Below are positions 1-8,683 of a stretch of 64,000 bases of DNA, piece by piece (positions within the stretch are counted from its first letter, which is position 1; each line of letters opens with the position of its first letter). The position numbers and the translations under genes were made by a program. The notes beneath the pieces are model-generated. The model was not told the origin of the DNA, did no database searches, and was given only the letters and a program-made list of their open reading frames with translations. The stretch spans positions 434,001 through 498,000 of the forward strand of contig NZ_JAPENX010000002.1 of the NCBI RefSeq assembly GCF_026341815.1, given 5' to 3'. The DNA comes from Streptomyces sp. NBC_00572 (lineage in GTDB: Bacteria > Actinomycetota > Actinomycetes > Streptomycetales > Streptomycetaceae).

Positions 1-584
1 GGCCGACGGTGAACGCCACCGTCACCCTGCCCGACGCGGCCCTGCGGCACGGCTCCGCCACCTGGCGGATCGACGTGTACGACGGGCTCCGGCGGCGCCA
101 GCCGTGCATGTACGGGACCCAGTCCCGTGCCGCGGCGAAGGAGACGGCGACCGTGCAGCTCACCTGTGTGCTGCGGCCGGTCCGCGCCTCGGCCGACGGC
201 TGGTCGAACGACCCGCTGCCGGGCAGCTACTACGTGCGGCTGACCGCCGGCGCGCTGCCGGACGAGGACCTCGGCCAGCCGTTCACGGCCCGGCTCGGGG
301 TGAGCACCGTCGACAAGGGCGGCGCCTACGCCACCGACGGCTCGCTCGCCGCGCCGCTCGTCCCCGGGGCGACGACGGCCGACCAGGCGGAGGCCGACGA
401 GAAGGCCGGCCGGCCCTCCGCCGTCGAGGCCGCGGCCCCGGAGGACGGCTGGTCCTCCGGATGGTGGTCCGACCGCTGGCTCTGGACGGCGGCGGGCGGC
501 ATCCTCGCGGCCCTCGCGGGCATCGGCGGCTACAAGCTGACGCGTGGCGCGGGACGCCCGTCCCGCGTCCCGCCGGCCGTCTGA
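1..584 (+). CDS. C-terminal part of a membrane-anchored extracytoplasmic protein (5' end outside window)
   Basis: The reading frame is open to the left edge (first full codon at base 3) and stops at TGA 582-584, so only about 193 C-terminal residues are visible. Near the end is one hydrophobic helix (WTAAGGILAALAGIGGY) followed by a short basic tail, as in a type I membrane protein whose bulk lies outside the cell. The outer part contains two Cys residues and beta-rich, charged sequence with no motif I recognise. The family is unknown. A strong hairpin terminator follows 10 bases after the stop, so this is probably the last gene of its transcript. Confidence 0.7.
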   Translation, partial: PTVNATVTLPDAALRHGSATWRIDVYDGLRRRQPCMYGTQSRAAAKETATVQLTCVLRPVRASADGWSNDPLPGSYYVRLTAGALPDEDLGQPFTARLGVSTVDKGGAYATDGSLAAPLVPGATTADQAEADEKAGRPSAVEAAAPEDGWSSGWWSDRWLWTAAGGILAALAGIGGYKLTRGAGRPSRVPPAV

Positions 585-593
585 CCTGTCCTC

Positions 594-645
594 GGACGCA
601 CGAAGGCCCCCACCGCGCCGATGCGGTGGGGGCCTTCGTGCGTCC
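594..645. terminator. bidirectional rho-independent-type hairpin
   Basis: A perfect 23-bp inverted repeat (594-616 and 623-645) with a 6-base loop sits between the stop of the left-edge gene and the stop of the convergent MFS gene. It probably ends both transcripts. There is no T-run, as is usual in high-GC actinomycetes. Confidence 0.85.
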
Positions 646-681
646 GTCCCGGCCCGGGACACGGCCCGGGGTCGGTCCGGT

Positions 682-1914
682 TCACCGGCGGGCCGGGAAG
701 CCGTGGGCGCGGGCACCGGCCACGATCGCGACCACCGGCACGAGGAGGACGAGCACGCTCCAGGGCAGGGCGCCCGCGCCGAGGACGTCGAGCAGGACAC
801 CGCCGGCGATGCCGCCTGCCGCCATGGCCGCGTTCCAGAGGCTGACGAGCATCGTCTGGGCGGTGTCGGCGTGCTCTCCGCCCGCGTCGGCGACGGCCGT
901 CTGGAGGAGGGTGGGCGCGCCGCCCCAGCCGAACCCCCAGAGCACGGCGGCCGTCAGGACGAGCTCGGTGCTCCCGGCCGTGACGGCGAGCACGGCGACG
1001 GCCACGGCGAACAGGACGGCGCCGGCGAGGGTCAGGGTCCTGAGCCTGCGGTCGATGTGCCGTCCGGTGAACCAGATCCCGGCGAGCGAGGCGGCGCCGA
1101 AGACCAGCAGGACGAGGCCGGTGGAGTCGGCGAGACCGAGACGGCCGAGGTAGGCGGCGACGTAGGTGTAGAGGATGGTGTGGGCCAGGACGAGGGTGAA
1201 CGTGGCGGCCAGGACCGGGAGGACACCGGGCACCTTCAGGGTCCGGGCGACCTGGGCGCGCCCGCCGTGTGCCTCGCCGGGCAGGTCGGGAACGGCGAGG
1301 GCGATCCAGCCGAGGAGCCCGACGGCGATCACGGTCATGGCGGTGAACGCGACCCGCCAGCCCACCGCGTCGCCGAGGAAGGTGCCGGCCGGTACTCCGA
1401 GGGAGAGTGCCAGCGGGATGCCGGTCATGGCGACGGCGACGGCCCGGCCCTGGAGGCGCGGCGGGGCGATGCGACGGGCGTATCCGGCGAGCAGCGCCCA
1501 GGCGAGGCCCGCGGCGACCCCGGCGAGGAACCGGGCGCCCATGGTGAGGGCGTACGAGGAGGAGGCGGCCGTGACGGTGTTGGCGGCGGCGAATCCGGCG
1601 ACCGAGGTGAGCAGGAGGCGCTTGCGGCGCCATGCGGCGGTGCGGGCGGCCAGGGGCACGGCGGTGAGGGCGGTGCCGAGGGCGTAGACGGTGACGGCCT
1701 GGCCCGTGGCGGCCTCACCGACGCCGAGGTCGGCGCTCATGGCGGGCAGGACACCGGCGGGGAGGGTCTCGGTGAGGCTGGTGACGAAGACCGCGGTGGC
1801 GAGGGCGAGCAGCGCGAGGAGCGGCAGCCGGCCGGACGGGGTGGTGGAGGCGGCGGGGGTCTCGGGGGCGGCGGGCGCTGCGGAACGGGCCGCCGCTGTC
1901 GTGTCGTTGGTCAT
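682..1914 (-). CDS. MFS transporter (DHA1-type efflux family)
   Basis: A 410-aa integral membrane protein with about twelve hydrophobic helices, of the usual length for drug:proton antiporters and sugar-efflux-type MFS proteins. The loop after helix 2 is basic (RTAAWRRKRLLL), as expected of the MFS A-motif region, and the arginine- and glycine-rich helix 4-5 region (GARFLAGVAAGLAWALLAG) is typical. It is divergent from a MerR regulator, and a MerR-style operator lies in the shared promoter region, so export is probably induced by the compound that regulator senses. The ATG at 1914 has no clear ribosome site; the message may be leaderless or start slightly elsewhere. The substrate is unknown. 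Confidence 0.88.
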   Translation of the reverse strand: MTNDTTAAARSAAPAAPETPAASTTPSGRLPLLALLALATAVFVTSLTETLPAGVLPAMSADLGVGEAATGQAVTVYALGTALTAVPLAARTAAWRRKRLLLTSVAGFAAANTVTAASSSYALTMGARFLAGVAAGLAWALLAGYARRIAPPRLQGRAVAVAMTGIPLALSLGVPAGTFLGDAVGWRVAFTAMTVIAVGLLGWIALAVPDLPGEAHGGRAQVARTLKVPGVLPVLAATFTLVLAHTILYTYVAAYLGRLGLADSTGLVLLVFGAASLAGIWFTGRHIDRRLRTLTLAGAVLFAVAVAVLAVTAGSTELVLTAAVLWGFGWGGAPTLLQTAVADAGGEHADTAQTMLVSLWNAAMAAGGIAGGVLLDVLGAGALPWSVLVLLVPVVAIVAGARAHGFPARR

Positions 1915-1932
1915 GGATCTATGCTCGAACCC

Positions 1933-1953
1933 TCACATTGATGTGAAGGTCAA
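1933..1953 (-). promoter_or_regulatory. MerR-type operator/promoter for the MFS gene
   Basis: On the minus strand TTGACC (1953-1948) is followed by a 19-bp spacer holding the perfect inverted repeat TCACAT-2-ATGTGA (1933-1946). An over-long 19-bp spacer with a central dyad is the known hallmark of MerR-controlled promoters. The -10 hexamer at the expected place is poor, consistent with dependence on an activator. Confidence 0.65.
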
Positions 1954-1976
1954 GCGAGTCCCTGGAGGGGGCGGCC

Positions 1977-2354
1977 ATGCGGATCGGGGAACTGTCGGAG
2001 CGCACCGGAACACCGCGCCGACTGCTGCGCTACTACGAGGAGCAAGGTCTCATCGTCGCGGACCGGCTGCCGAACGGCTACCGGGTCTATGACGAGTCGA
2101 ACCTGGACCGGGTCGTGCAGATCCGGGGCCTTCTGGACGCCGGTCTGCCGACCCGGATCATCAAGCAGATCCTGCCGTGCCTGAACAAGCCGCGGATCAT
2201 CCATTTCCCGGACGCCACCCCGGAGATGCTGGCGACCCTGGAGGACGAGCGGGACCGGATGACCGAGCGGATCCGCTGCCTCACCCGGAACCGGGACGCG
2301 GTGGCGGAGTACCTGGACGCGGTACGGGTGAAGCCGGCGACGCCGTCCGCCTGA
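1977..2354 (+). CDS. MerR family transcriptional regulator
   Basis: A 125-aa protein. Residues 1-70 form the winged helix-turn-helix of MerR proteins (MRIGELSERTGTPRRLLRYY, then LPNGYRVYDE). A short coiled-coil dimerisation helix rich in Asp, Glu and Arg follows at about residues 80-115, and there is a small C-terminal end with no Cys cluster, so metal sensing is not indicated. The start is supported by GGAGGGG six bases upstream of the ATG. The gene is transcribed away from the MFS transporter across a shared operator, so it most likely controls that exporter. The effector is unknown. Confidence 0.9.
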   Translation: MRIGELSERTGTPRRLLRYYEEQGLIVADRLPNGYRVYDESNLDRVVQIRGLLDAGLPTRIIKQILPCLNKPRIIHFPDATPEMLATLEDERDRMTERIRCLTRNRDAVAEYLDAVRVKPATPSA

Positions 2355-2430
2355 CCGCGGCCCTCCGGGTCGTCCGTACGCTCCGGCGTCCGCCGTGCCG
2401 TTCGAGCGCGAGCGGCGGCCCGCGGCGGGC

Positions 2431-2460
2431 GCCGACGTGCTCGCCGGTGAGCACGTCGGC
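2431..2460. terminator. hairpin terminator between convergent genes
   Basis: Perfect 12-bp arms (2431-2442 and 2449-2460) with a 6-base loop, followed by a second GC-rich fold. It lies after the merR-like gene and opposite the end of the molybdenum hydroxylase genes. Confidence 0.6.
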
Positions 2461-2529
2461 GACGGGGGCCCCGCCCGTGGCGGGGGGGGGAAGGTATGGG
2501 TGGCGCCGGAGGGCGGGCCGCCGGATCGG

Positions 2530-3009
2530 TCAGGCCATCCTGGCGGCGCCCTCCATCACCGCCTGCCGGATGCGGTGGTAGGTCCCGCACCGGCAGATGT
2601 TGCGGATGGTGTCCAGATCCGCCTCGGTGATCTCGCGCCCTGCCTCGCGGGCCCGGCGGACCTCCGCCACCGCGGTCATGATCTGGCCGGGCTGGCAGTA
2701 GCCGCACTGGGCGACGTCGAGGTCCAGCCAGGCCTCCTGCATCGGGTGGAGTTCGCTTCCGACGGTGTCCGGGAGGCCCTCGATGGTGGTGACCTCGTCG
2801 TCGGGGGTGAGGTCCTCGACGGGCACGGCGCAGGGCGTGAACGCCTTGCCGTTGAGGTGGCTCGTACAGGCCCGGCAGACGCCGACCCCGCAGCCGTACT
2901 TGGGTCCTGTGACGCCCAGGACGTCCCGGAGGACCCAGAGGAGCCGGACGTCACCCTCGACGTCGGCGGTGACGGCCTTGCCGTTCAGGATGAAGGTGTG
3001 CTGCGGCAC
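2530..3009 (-). CDS. 2Fe-2S subunit of a molybdenum hydroxylase (isoquinoline 1-oxidoreductase alpha-like)
   Basis: A 159-aa electron-transfer subunit. The N-terminal plant-type ferredoxin domain carries the Cys ligands in YGCGVGVCRAC and TPC. The C-terminal helical domain carries the second cluster in CGYCQPGQ and CRCGTYHRIR. This is the standard arrangement of small subunits of the xanthine dehydrogenase/IorA/CoxS family. The chosen GTG at 3009 has GGAG nine bases upstream and gives the expected length; a longer frame running upstream lies inside the next gene and is rejected. The stop of the large-subunit gene is 17 bases upstream, so the two are co-transcribed. No FAD subunit is seen, as in IorAB-type two-subunit enzymes. 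Confidence 0.92.
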   Translation of the reverse strand: MPQHTFILNGKAVTADVEGDVRLLWVLRDVLGVTGPKYGCGVGVCRACTSHLNGKAFTPCAVPVEDLTPDDEVTTIEGLPDTVGSELHPMQEAWLDLDVAQCGYCQPGQIMTAVAEVRRAREAGREITEADLDTIRNICRCGTYHRIRQAVMEGAARMA

Positions 3010-3026
3010 GGATGCTGCTCCAGGTC

Positions 3027-5423
3027 TCAGAGGGCGCGGTCGCGGCCGTCGGTCGGCGAGGCGGGGACGGGCGGGACGGTCGGCAGGGGGGTGAAGGCGA
3101 GCGGGTCGGCGTGGTTGACGGGGAAGACCGTCGGCATCGTGCCGGTGGCCCGGCCGTAGGCACAGGCGACGGCCGCCATCGCGCCGGCGACCGCGAGTTC
3201 GCCCGCGCCGCCCGGCTTGTCGCCGGTCGGGGGCATGACGATGATCTCCAGCTCGGGCGGGGTGTTCCACTGCCGGGTGTAGAAGTACTGGTCCCAGCTG
3301 CCTTCGAGGAAGTGTCCGTCGCGCAGGTGGAGGCCGGACGTCAGGGTGAGGGCGATGGCGTCGGAGATGCCGCCCATCATCTGGGCCTCCAGACCGCGCG
3401 GGTTGACCGCGAGGCCGACGTCGACGGCGCAGACCACCTTGGTCACGCGTGGTCCGGTGACCGCCCCGGGGATCTTCCGCCCGGTGGTCTCGGGACGGCA
3501 GTCGATCTCGGCGAGCATCGCGACGGCGGAGTGGTACTCGGTGTGGACGGCGATGCCCTGCGCGGTGCCGGCGGGCATGGACCGGCCCCACTCCCCCACC
3601 TCGGCGACCTTGTCGAGGACGGCACGGGCCCGCGGGTCCTTCATGAGACGGCGGCGGAACGCGTACCCGTCCTGGCCCATGCGCTTCGCCAGTTCGTCCA
3701 TGACGAGTTCCTGCGCGCAGCGCACGTTGGGCGAGTAGATGCCGCGCATGGAGCCGGTGTTGTAGCCCTTGTCGGTCTCGGAGAGCAGCTGGGTGGTGAC
3801 GCCGAGGTGGTAGGGGCTGACCTGGGTGAGCTGGAACATCGTCTCGGAGAAGGCGAGGTCGCCGACGGGCAGCCGGGCCGCCTCGGCCGTGAGGAGCTCG
3901 CCGATGCCGTGCCCGAAGTCGGTGGCCACGGAGGTGTGACGCTGCTCGTACGTGAGGACCTCTCCGAGCGTGTACGTGGCGCGGACCCGCGAGGTGGACA
4001 TCGGGTGCGTACGGCCCTGGCGGAAGTCGTCGGTGCGGTGCCACATCAGCTTGACGGGCTTGCCCATGGCGCGGGAGATCTCGGCGGCCTCGTGGGCGGC
4101 GTCGTGGAAGAGCTTGCGGCCGAAGGAGCCGCCGCCCTCGGTGACATGGACGCGGACGGCGGAGACGGGCAGGCCCAGCTCTACGGCGATCTGTTCCTGG
4201 GCGACGATCGGCGCCTTGAGCGACGCCCAGATCTCGGCGGAGTCCTCCCGGACGTCGGCGATCGCGCAGTTGGTCTCCAGTGCGGCGTTACTGGAGAAGT
4301 GGAAGGTGAAGCGGGCGTCGACCGCCTTGGTGAGCAGCGGCAGCGGCGGTACCACGAGCGGGAGTTCGGCCCGGCGGAGCTTCGCCAGGACGGTGGCGTC
4401 GGAGGCGCCCTCGGCGGTACCGGGCCCCCAGTCGACCCGGAGGGCGCGCACGGCGTCGACGCACTGACCGAAGGTGCGGCCGCGGACGGCGACGCCGGTG
4501 GAGACGGCGACGACGTCGGTGACGCCGGGCATGGCCCGGACCTCGGCGAGGTTGGCGACGGAGCGGACCGTGCCGTTGATGGTGGGCGGGCGGCAGACCA
4601 TGGTGGGCAGGGCGTCCGCGACCTGGAGGTCCATCGCGAACTTCTTGCGGCCGGTGACCGCGTCCAGGGCGTCCACGCGGCGCTGTCCGGTGCCGACGAC
4701 ACGGAAGCGGCCGGCGTCCTTGAGGGTGACCGCGACGGCGGCGTCGGACACGGCCGCCGCCTTCACGGCGAGTTCGCCGTAGCCCAGCAGCGCGCCGGCC
4801 GGGGAGAGGACGGCGCCCGACTTGGTGGTGAGGGTGGAGACGGCCTCGCCGAGGACGAGGGAGGCGGCGCGCAGGAGCCGGCCCCGGGCGACGGCGGCGG
4901 CGACGCGGAGGGGATGGTAGGTGGAGTACGTGGTGTTGGAGCCGCCGGTCAGCTGGTTGAAGAGCAGCTCGGGCCGGGCGTCGGCGAGCGTCACCTTCAC
5001 CTTGTCGAGGGGCAGGTCGAGTTCCTCGGCGACGATCATGGCGCTGGAGGTGGTGATGCCCTGGCCGACCTCGGCGCGGGGCAGGGCGAGGTGGGCCGTG
5101 CCGTCGGTGTCGAGGCGGATGGTGATGAGCTGACTGGTGGGAAGGGCCGCGAGGGTGAGCAGCTCGTTGAGGTCGAGGAGTTCGGCGGGTCCGGGCAGCG
5201 ACGGAATGAGCGCCGGGGCCGCGGCGGCGGCCTGCCGGGGAGCGAGGGCCTCCGCGCCGAACTGGGCGGCGACGGTCAGGGTGGGTGCGGCGAGGACGTA
5301 CCCGAGGAACCGGCGGCGGCTGGTGCCGCGCGCGTCGCCGCCTTCGGGGATCTCACGGGGGTCGGTTCCGTCCCCGGTGCCGCTCGTGGGGTGGTCGTCC
5401 CGCACGGGGTGCCGCCTCGCCAT
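3027..5423 (-). CDS. molybdopterin-binding large subunit (isoquinoline 1-oxidoreductase beta-like), Tat-exported
   Basis: A protein of about 798 aa. Residues about 33-60 are a twin-arginine signal (TSRRRFLGYVLAAP), implying that the folded, cofactor-loaded enzyme is exported. Molybdopterin-binding motifs follow: PRAEVGQGITTSSAMIVAEE, TGGSNTTY, GGGSFGRKL and, near the C terminus, PGGAGELAVAG with the conserved glutamate expected at the active site. Order and length match IorB-type subunits, which hydroxylate N-heterocycles or oxidise aldehydes. The ATG at 5423 is preferred over 5486 because GAAGGG precedes it and no ribosome site precedes the longer start. The 2Fe-2S partner follows directly. 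The substrate is not predictable. Confidence 0.9.
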   Translation of the reverse strand: MARRHPVRDDHPTSGTGDGTDPREIPEGGDARGTSRRRFLGYVLAAPTLTVAAQFGAEALAPRQAAAAAPALIPSLPGPAELLDLNELLTLAALPTSQLITIRLDTDGTAHLALPRAEVGQGITTSSAMIVAEELDLPLDKVKVTLADARPELLFNQLTGGSNTTYSTYHPLRVAAAVARGRLLRAASLVLGEAVSTLTTKSGAVLSPAGALLGYGELAVKAAAVSDAAVAVTLKDAGRFRVVGTGQRRVDALDAVTGRKKFAMDLQVADALPTMVCRPPTINGTVRSVANLAEVRAMPGVTDVVAVSTGVAVRGRTFGQCVDAVRALRVDWGPGTAEGASDATVLAKLRRAELPLVVPPLPLLTKAVDARFTFHFSSNAALETNCAIADVREDSAEIWASLKAPIVAQEQIAVELGLPVSAVRVHVTEGGGSFGRKLFHDAAHEAAEISRAMGKPVKLMWHRTDDFRQGRTHPMSTSRVRATYTLGEVLTYEQRHTSVATDFGHGIGELLTAEAARLPVGDLAFSETMFQLTQVSPYHLGVTTQLLSETDKGYNTGSMRGIYSPNVRCAQELVMDELAKRMGQDGYAFRRRLMKDPRARAVLDKVAEVGEWGRSMPAGTAQGIAVHTEYHSAVAMLAEIDCRPETTGRKIPGAVTGPRVTKVVCAVDVGLAVNPRGLEAQMMGGISDAIALTLTSGLHLRDGHFLEGSWDQYFYTRQWNTPPELEIIVMPPTGDKPGGAGELAVAGAMAAVACAYGRATGTMPTVFPVNHADPLAFTPLPTVPPVPASPTDGRDRAL

Positions 5424-5713
5424 TCGGTGTGCCCTTCGTCCTGGTCCGGCGCTGCGCCCCGGGCTGTCCTCAGATGCGTCGATCATCGCTCATGTGGGTG
5501 ATCCCGGGGGACCGTTCGCACTGCCGGTGTCAGGTCACCGTCAAAAAGGGGTCCCCTCGCCGCCCTCACGGGCCGGTGCGATCCCGTGAGGTCGGCTGAC
5601 AGACAGCCTGCCGGGACTGGACACTTGTCACCTGCCCGATGCGACGGGCGAGCACGGACGGACGATGCGCCTTCCTCGGGAACGGGGTGGGCGGGTGACA
5701 GGGGGTACGGGGA

Positions 5714-8683
5714 ATGGCAGGGTCGGGTGCGCGAAGCCTGTCCAGAGGGGCGTTGATTCGGCAGCGCGCGAAGGCGCGGTTCGTCGGCCGGCGTGCGCAG
5801 TTGGCTCTGTTCACGGAGAACCTGTCGAAGGACCCGCTCGCCGAGGACGATCCGGCGGAGTTCCTCTTCCACGTGCGTGGTGTGGGCGGGGTGGGGAAGT
5901 CCACGCTGCTGCGGCAGTGGCAGGACGCGGCCAGGCGCGCGGACGCGGTGACGGCGATGGTGGACGAGAACGACGTCCACGGGGTGCGACAGGCCCTGAC
6001 CGAGCTGACCAGACAGCTGGCGGAGCAGGCGGGCCCGTGCAAGGACTTCGACCGGGCCGTCGAGCAGTACCGGCGTGAGCAGGCGGCACTGGTCGAACCG
6101 ATGGCGCTGGAGGGCGAGGCCTCGGTGTCGAGCCGCGTCGTGACGCAGGCCGCGCTGGGCGCCGTCTCGCTGATCCCGGGAGCCGGTGTCGTCACCGCCC
6201 TGGCGAATCCCGAGGCGGCAGCCCAGGGGCTGGACCGCGTGCGGGCGGCGTCCCGGTCCCGTGTCCAGCGGCGCGGTGCCGGGGGCGACGAGGCCGGGCT
6301 GAGCCGTGCCTTCGTCTCGGAGCTGGAGCGCCTGTGCCGGCGCCACCGGTGGGTGGTCCTGTTCTTCGACACGTGGGAGCAGAACGCCGGGTACTTGGAC
6401 GAGTGGCTGCTGAGCACGCTGGACGAGGAGTTCGGCCCGGTCCCGGTGAACGTCATCGTCGTGCTCGCCGGCCGCGACGAGCTTTCCGAGCGGGGGTGGG
6501 CACCGCTGCGGGATCAGGTCGCGGACGTACCGCTGGAAGTCTTCACCGAGGCGGAGACCCGCTCGTTGCTGACGACGCGTGGCGTCACCGACCCGAGAGT
6601 GGTGGAAGCGGTGCTGCGGCTCTCGTTGGGGCTGCCGCTGCTCGTGGACCTCCTCGCCCTGGCCCGCCCTCACACCGTCGACGACGTCGACGAGGGCGGA
6701 CACGTCGCGGACGTGGCCGTGGAACGCTTCGTGCAGTGGATCACGGATCCGGAACAGCGTGATGCCGTACGGGCGGGGGCGTTGCCCCTGCAGCTGAACG
6801 AGGACGTCTTCCAGGCCGCGGCCGGGCCCGAAGCACCGGGACTGTGGGAATGGCTGTGCCGGCAGCCGTTCGTCAGCGGCCGCAGCGACTTCAAGCATTA
6901 CCACGCGGTGGTGCGGGCCAGCATGGTGCGTCAACAGCGCACGCATTCGCCTCAGGCCTGGACCTCGACGCATCTCCGCCTGGCCGACACGCACGCCGCC
7001 TGGCGGGTCTCCGTCGAGGAACGCCTCGCCGAGGCGCAGCCGTGGGAGAACGCCGCATGGCGTCGGCACCGTCTGGACGAGACGTACCACCGGCTGTGCG
7101 CCCACCCGGGAACGTATCTTCAGCAGGCCGTGGAAGAGGTCGTCCATGCCGCGGGCCAGGACACGGCCGTACTACGGCACTGGGTCGAGAGCATCGAGCA
7201 GGCCGGGAACGACACGGCCGACGCGGCGCTCATCAGCTGGTCGGAGCGGCTCCGGGAAGCGCTCCTCTCCGACGAGCCCGCTCTCCGGTGCCTCAGCCTG
7301 CTGCTCGCCCGCGGCCAACTGACCGCCGACGGCCGGAGCTGGGCCCACACCCATCGCGGCAACCTCCTCTACCTCGCCGACCAGGACGAAGAGGCGCTCG
7401 TCGAGTTCGACCAGGCCCTCGCCGCCGACGCGGACAACGCCCACGCCTGGGCACGGCGCGGGGAGACCCACTGCTGGCTGGGCCACTACGACGAGGCCGT
7501 CACCGACCTCACGACCGCCCTGCGACTCGACCCCACCGACGCCAGGGCACTCGCCCACCGCGGTGACGTGCACCGGCAGGCGGGCCGCTACGACCAGGCC
7601 ATCACCGACTTCACGGCCGCACTCGAACTCGACCCCACAGTGCCGTGGGCACACGCCCACCGCGGTGAAGCGCACCGGCAGGCGGGCCGCCACGACCAGG
7701 CCATCACCGACCTCACCGCCGCACTCGAACTCGACCCCACCAACGCCTGGGCACTCGCCTCGCGCGGCGAAGCACACCGCCAAGCGGGCCGCTACGACCA
7801 GGCCATCACCGACCTCACCGCCGCACTCGAACTCGACCCCGCCTACCTCTGGGCTCTCGCCTCCCGCGGCCAAGCGCATCGGCAGGCGGGCCGATACGAC
7901 CAGTCCATCACCGACCTCACGGCCGCACTCGAACTCAACCCCACGTACGACTGGGCACTCGCCAACCGCGGCGAAGCACACCGGCAGGCGGGCCGCTACG
8001 ACCAGGCCGTCACCGATTTCACGGCCGCACTCGAACTCGACCCCACCCACGCCTGGGCACTCGCCAACCGCGGCGAAGCACACCGGCAGGCGGGCCGCTA
8101 CGACGAAGCCGTCACCGACCTCACCGCCGCGCTCGAACTCGACCCCACCTACGCCTGGGCACTCGCCAACCGCGGCGAAGCACACCGGCAGGCGGGCCGC
8201 TACGACGAAGCCGTCACCGACCTCACCGCCACACTCGAACTCAACCCCACCTACGCCTGGGCACACGCCACCCGCGGCCAAGCACACCGCCAAGCAGGTC
8301 GCTACGAGAGGGCGCGCCTGGACCTGGAGCAGGCCGTCGAGGCGCACCCCGAGGATCTCTCCTGCGCGTTCGAGAAGCTCATGCTCGACGTCCTGCAAGA
8401 GCGGATCGAAACAGGTACGGAGCAGTGGGAACAGCGGTTCGCCTCTCTGTCGAGCCCACAGGATGCCGCCGACATCAGGTTCCTGGCGCTGTTCAAGGCC
8501 TTGCTCTTCGAGTCGGAGGCTCGTGTACGCGAGACGACCGCAGCCGTCCTCTCCTCACAACCGGACCGTGAGGACATCACCTATGCGCTGGAGTATCTGA
8601 CCGAACTGTCAGCCGTGGGAGGCGAGGTGTCCGACCGCGTACGCCTGTGCCATGACCTGATGGTCGGTCGCGCCTCGGCGTGA
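5714..8683 (+). CDS. STAND-type NTPase with C-terminal TPR array
   Basis: A 989-aa protein. A P-loop (GVGGVGKST) is at residues 56-64, a Walker B strand (VVLFFDTWE) at about 213-221 and a sensor-like VVLAGRD about 40 residues later. A helical region follows, and nine or so tetratricopeptide units occupy residues about 550-865. This is the plan of STAND ATPases, in which ligand binding to the repeats triggers ATP-driven oligomerisation. No enzymatic effector is recognisable at the N terminus, so it could be a regulator or a partner-dependent sensor. GGGGTACGGGGA precedes the ATG. The gene stands alone, divergent from the molybdenum hydroxylase. The TPR units are unusually alike at DNA level. 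Confidence 0.85.
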   Translation: MAGSGARSLSRGALIRQRAKARFVGRRAQLALFTENLSKDPLAEDDPAEFLFHVRGVGGVGKSTLLRQWQDAARRADAVTAMVDENDVHGVRQALTELTRQLAEQAGPCKDFDRAVEQYRREQAALVEPMALEGEASVSSRVVTQAALGAVSLIPGAGVVTALANPEAAAQGLDRVRAASRSRVQRRGAGGDEAGLSRAFVSELERLCRRHRWVVLFFDTWEQNAGYLDEWLLSTLDEEFGPVPVNVIVVLAGRDELSERGWAPLRDQVADVPLEVFTEAETRSLLTTRGVTDPRVVEAVLRLSLGLPLLVDLLALARPHTVDDVDEGGHVADVAVERFVQWITDPEQRDAVRAGALPLQLNEDVFQAAAGPEAPGLWEWLCRQPFVSGRSDFKHYHAVVRASMVRQQRTHSPQAWTSTHLRLADTHAAWRVSVEERLAEAQPWENAAWRRHRLDETYHRLCAHPGTYLQQAVEEVVHAAGQDTAVLRHWVESIEQAGNDTADAALISWSERLREALLSDEPALRCLSLLLARGQLTADGRSWAHTHRGNLLYLADQDEEALVEFDQALAADADNAHAWARRGETHCWLGHYDEAVTDLTTALRLDPTDARALAHRGDVHRQAGRYDQAITDFTAALELDPTVPWAHAHRGEAHRQAGRHDQAITDLTAALELDPTNAWALASRGEAHRQAGRYDQAITDLTAALELDPAYLWALASRGQAHRQAGRYDQSITDLTAALELNPTYDWALANRGEAHRQAGRYDQAVTDFTAALELDPTHAWALANRGEAHRQAGRYDEAVTDLTAALELDPTYAWALANRGEAHRQAGRYDEAVTDLTATLELNPTYAWAHATRGQAHRQAGRYERARLDLEQAVEAHPEDLSCAFEKLMLDVLQERIETGTEQWEQRFASLSSPQDAADIRFLALFKALLFESEARVRETTAAVLSSQPDREDITYALEYLTELSAVGGEVSDRVRLCHDLMVGRASA
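7571..8310 (+). repeat. 102-bp tandem repeat encoding TPR units
   Basis: The segment holds about seven consecutive 102-bp units (34 codons, each beginning near CACCGGCAGGCGGGCCGC, for example at 7571 and 7673). They differ by only a few bases and encode GRYDQAITDLTAALELDPT-like TPRs. Flanking TPRs (7369-7570 and after 8310) are more diverged. Such homogeneity points to recent unequal recombination, and copy number may vary between strains. Confidence 0.85.

Noticed and set aside
3012..5501. An 829-aa open frame on the plus strand opposite the molybdenum hydroxylase
   Set aside because: It is the antisense of a gene with complete motifs; its product is Gly/Asp/Val-rich without domains, the usual artefact of high third-position GC.
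7571..8310. Possible CRISPR-like array because of regular repeats
   Set aside because: The 102-bp period is in frame, has no unique spacers and encodes TPR units.
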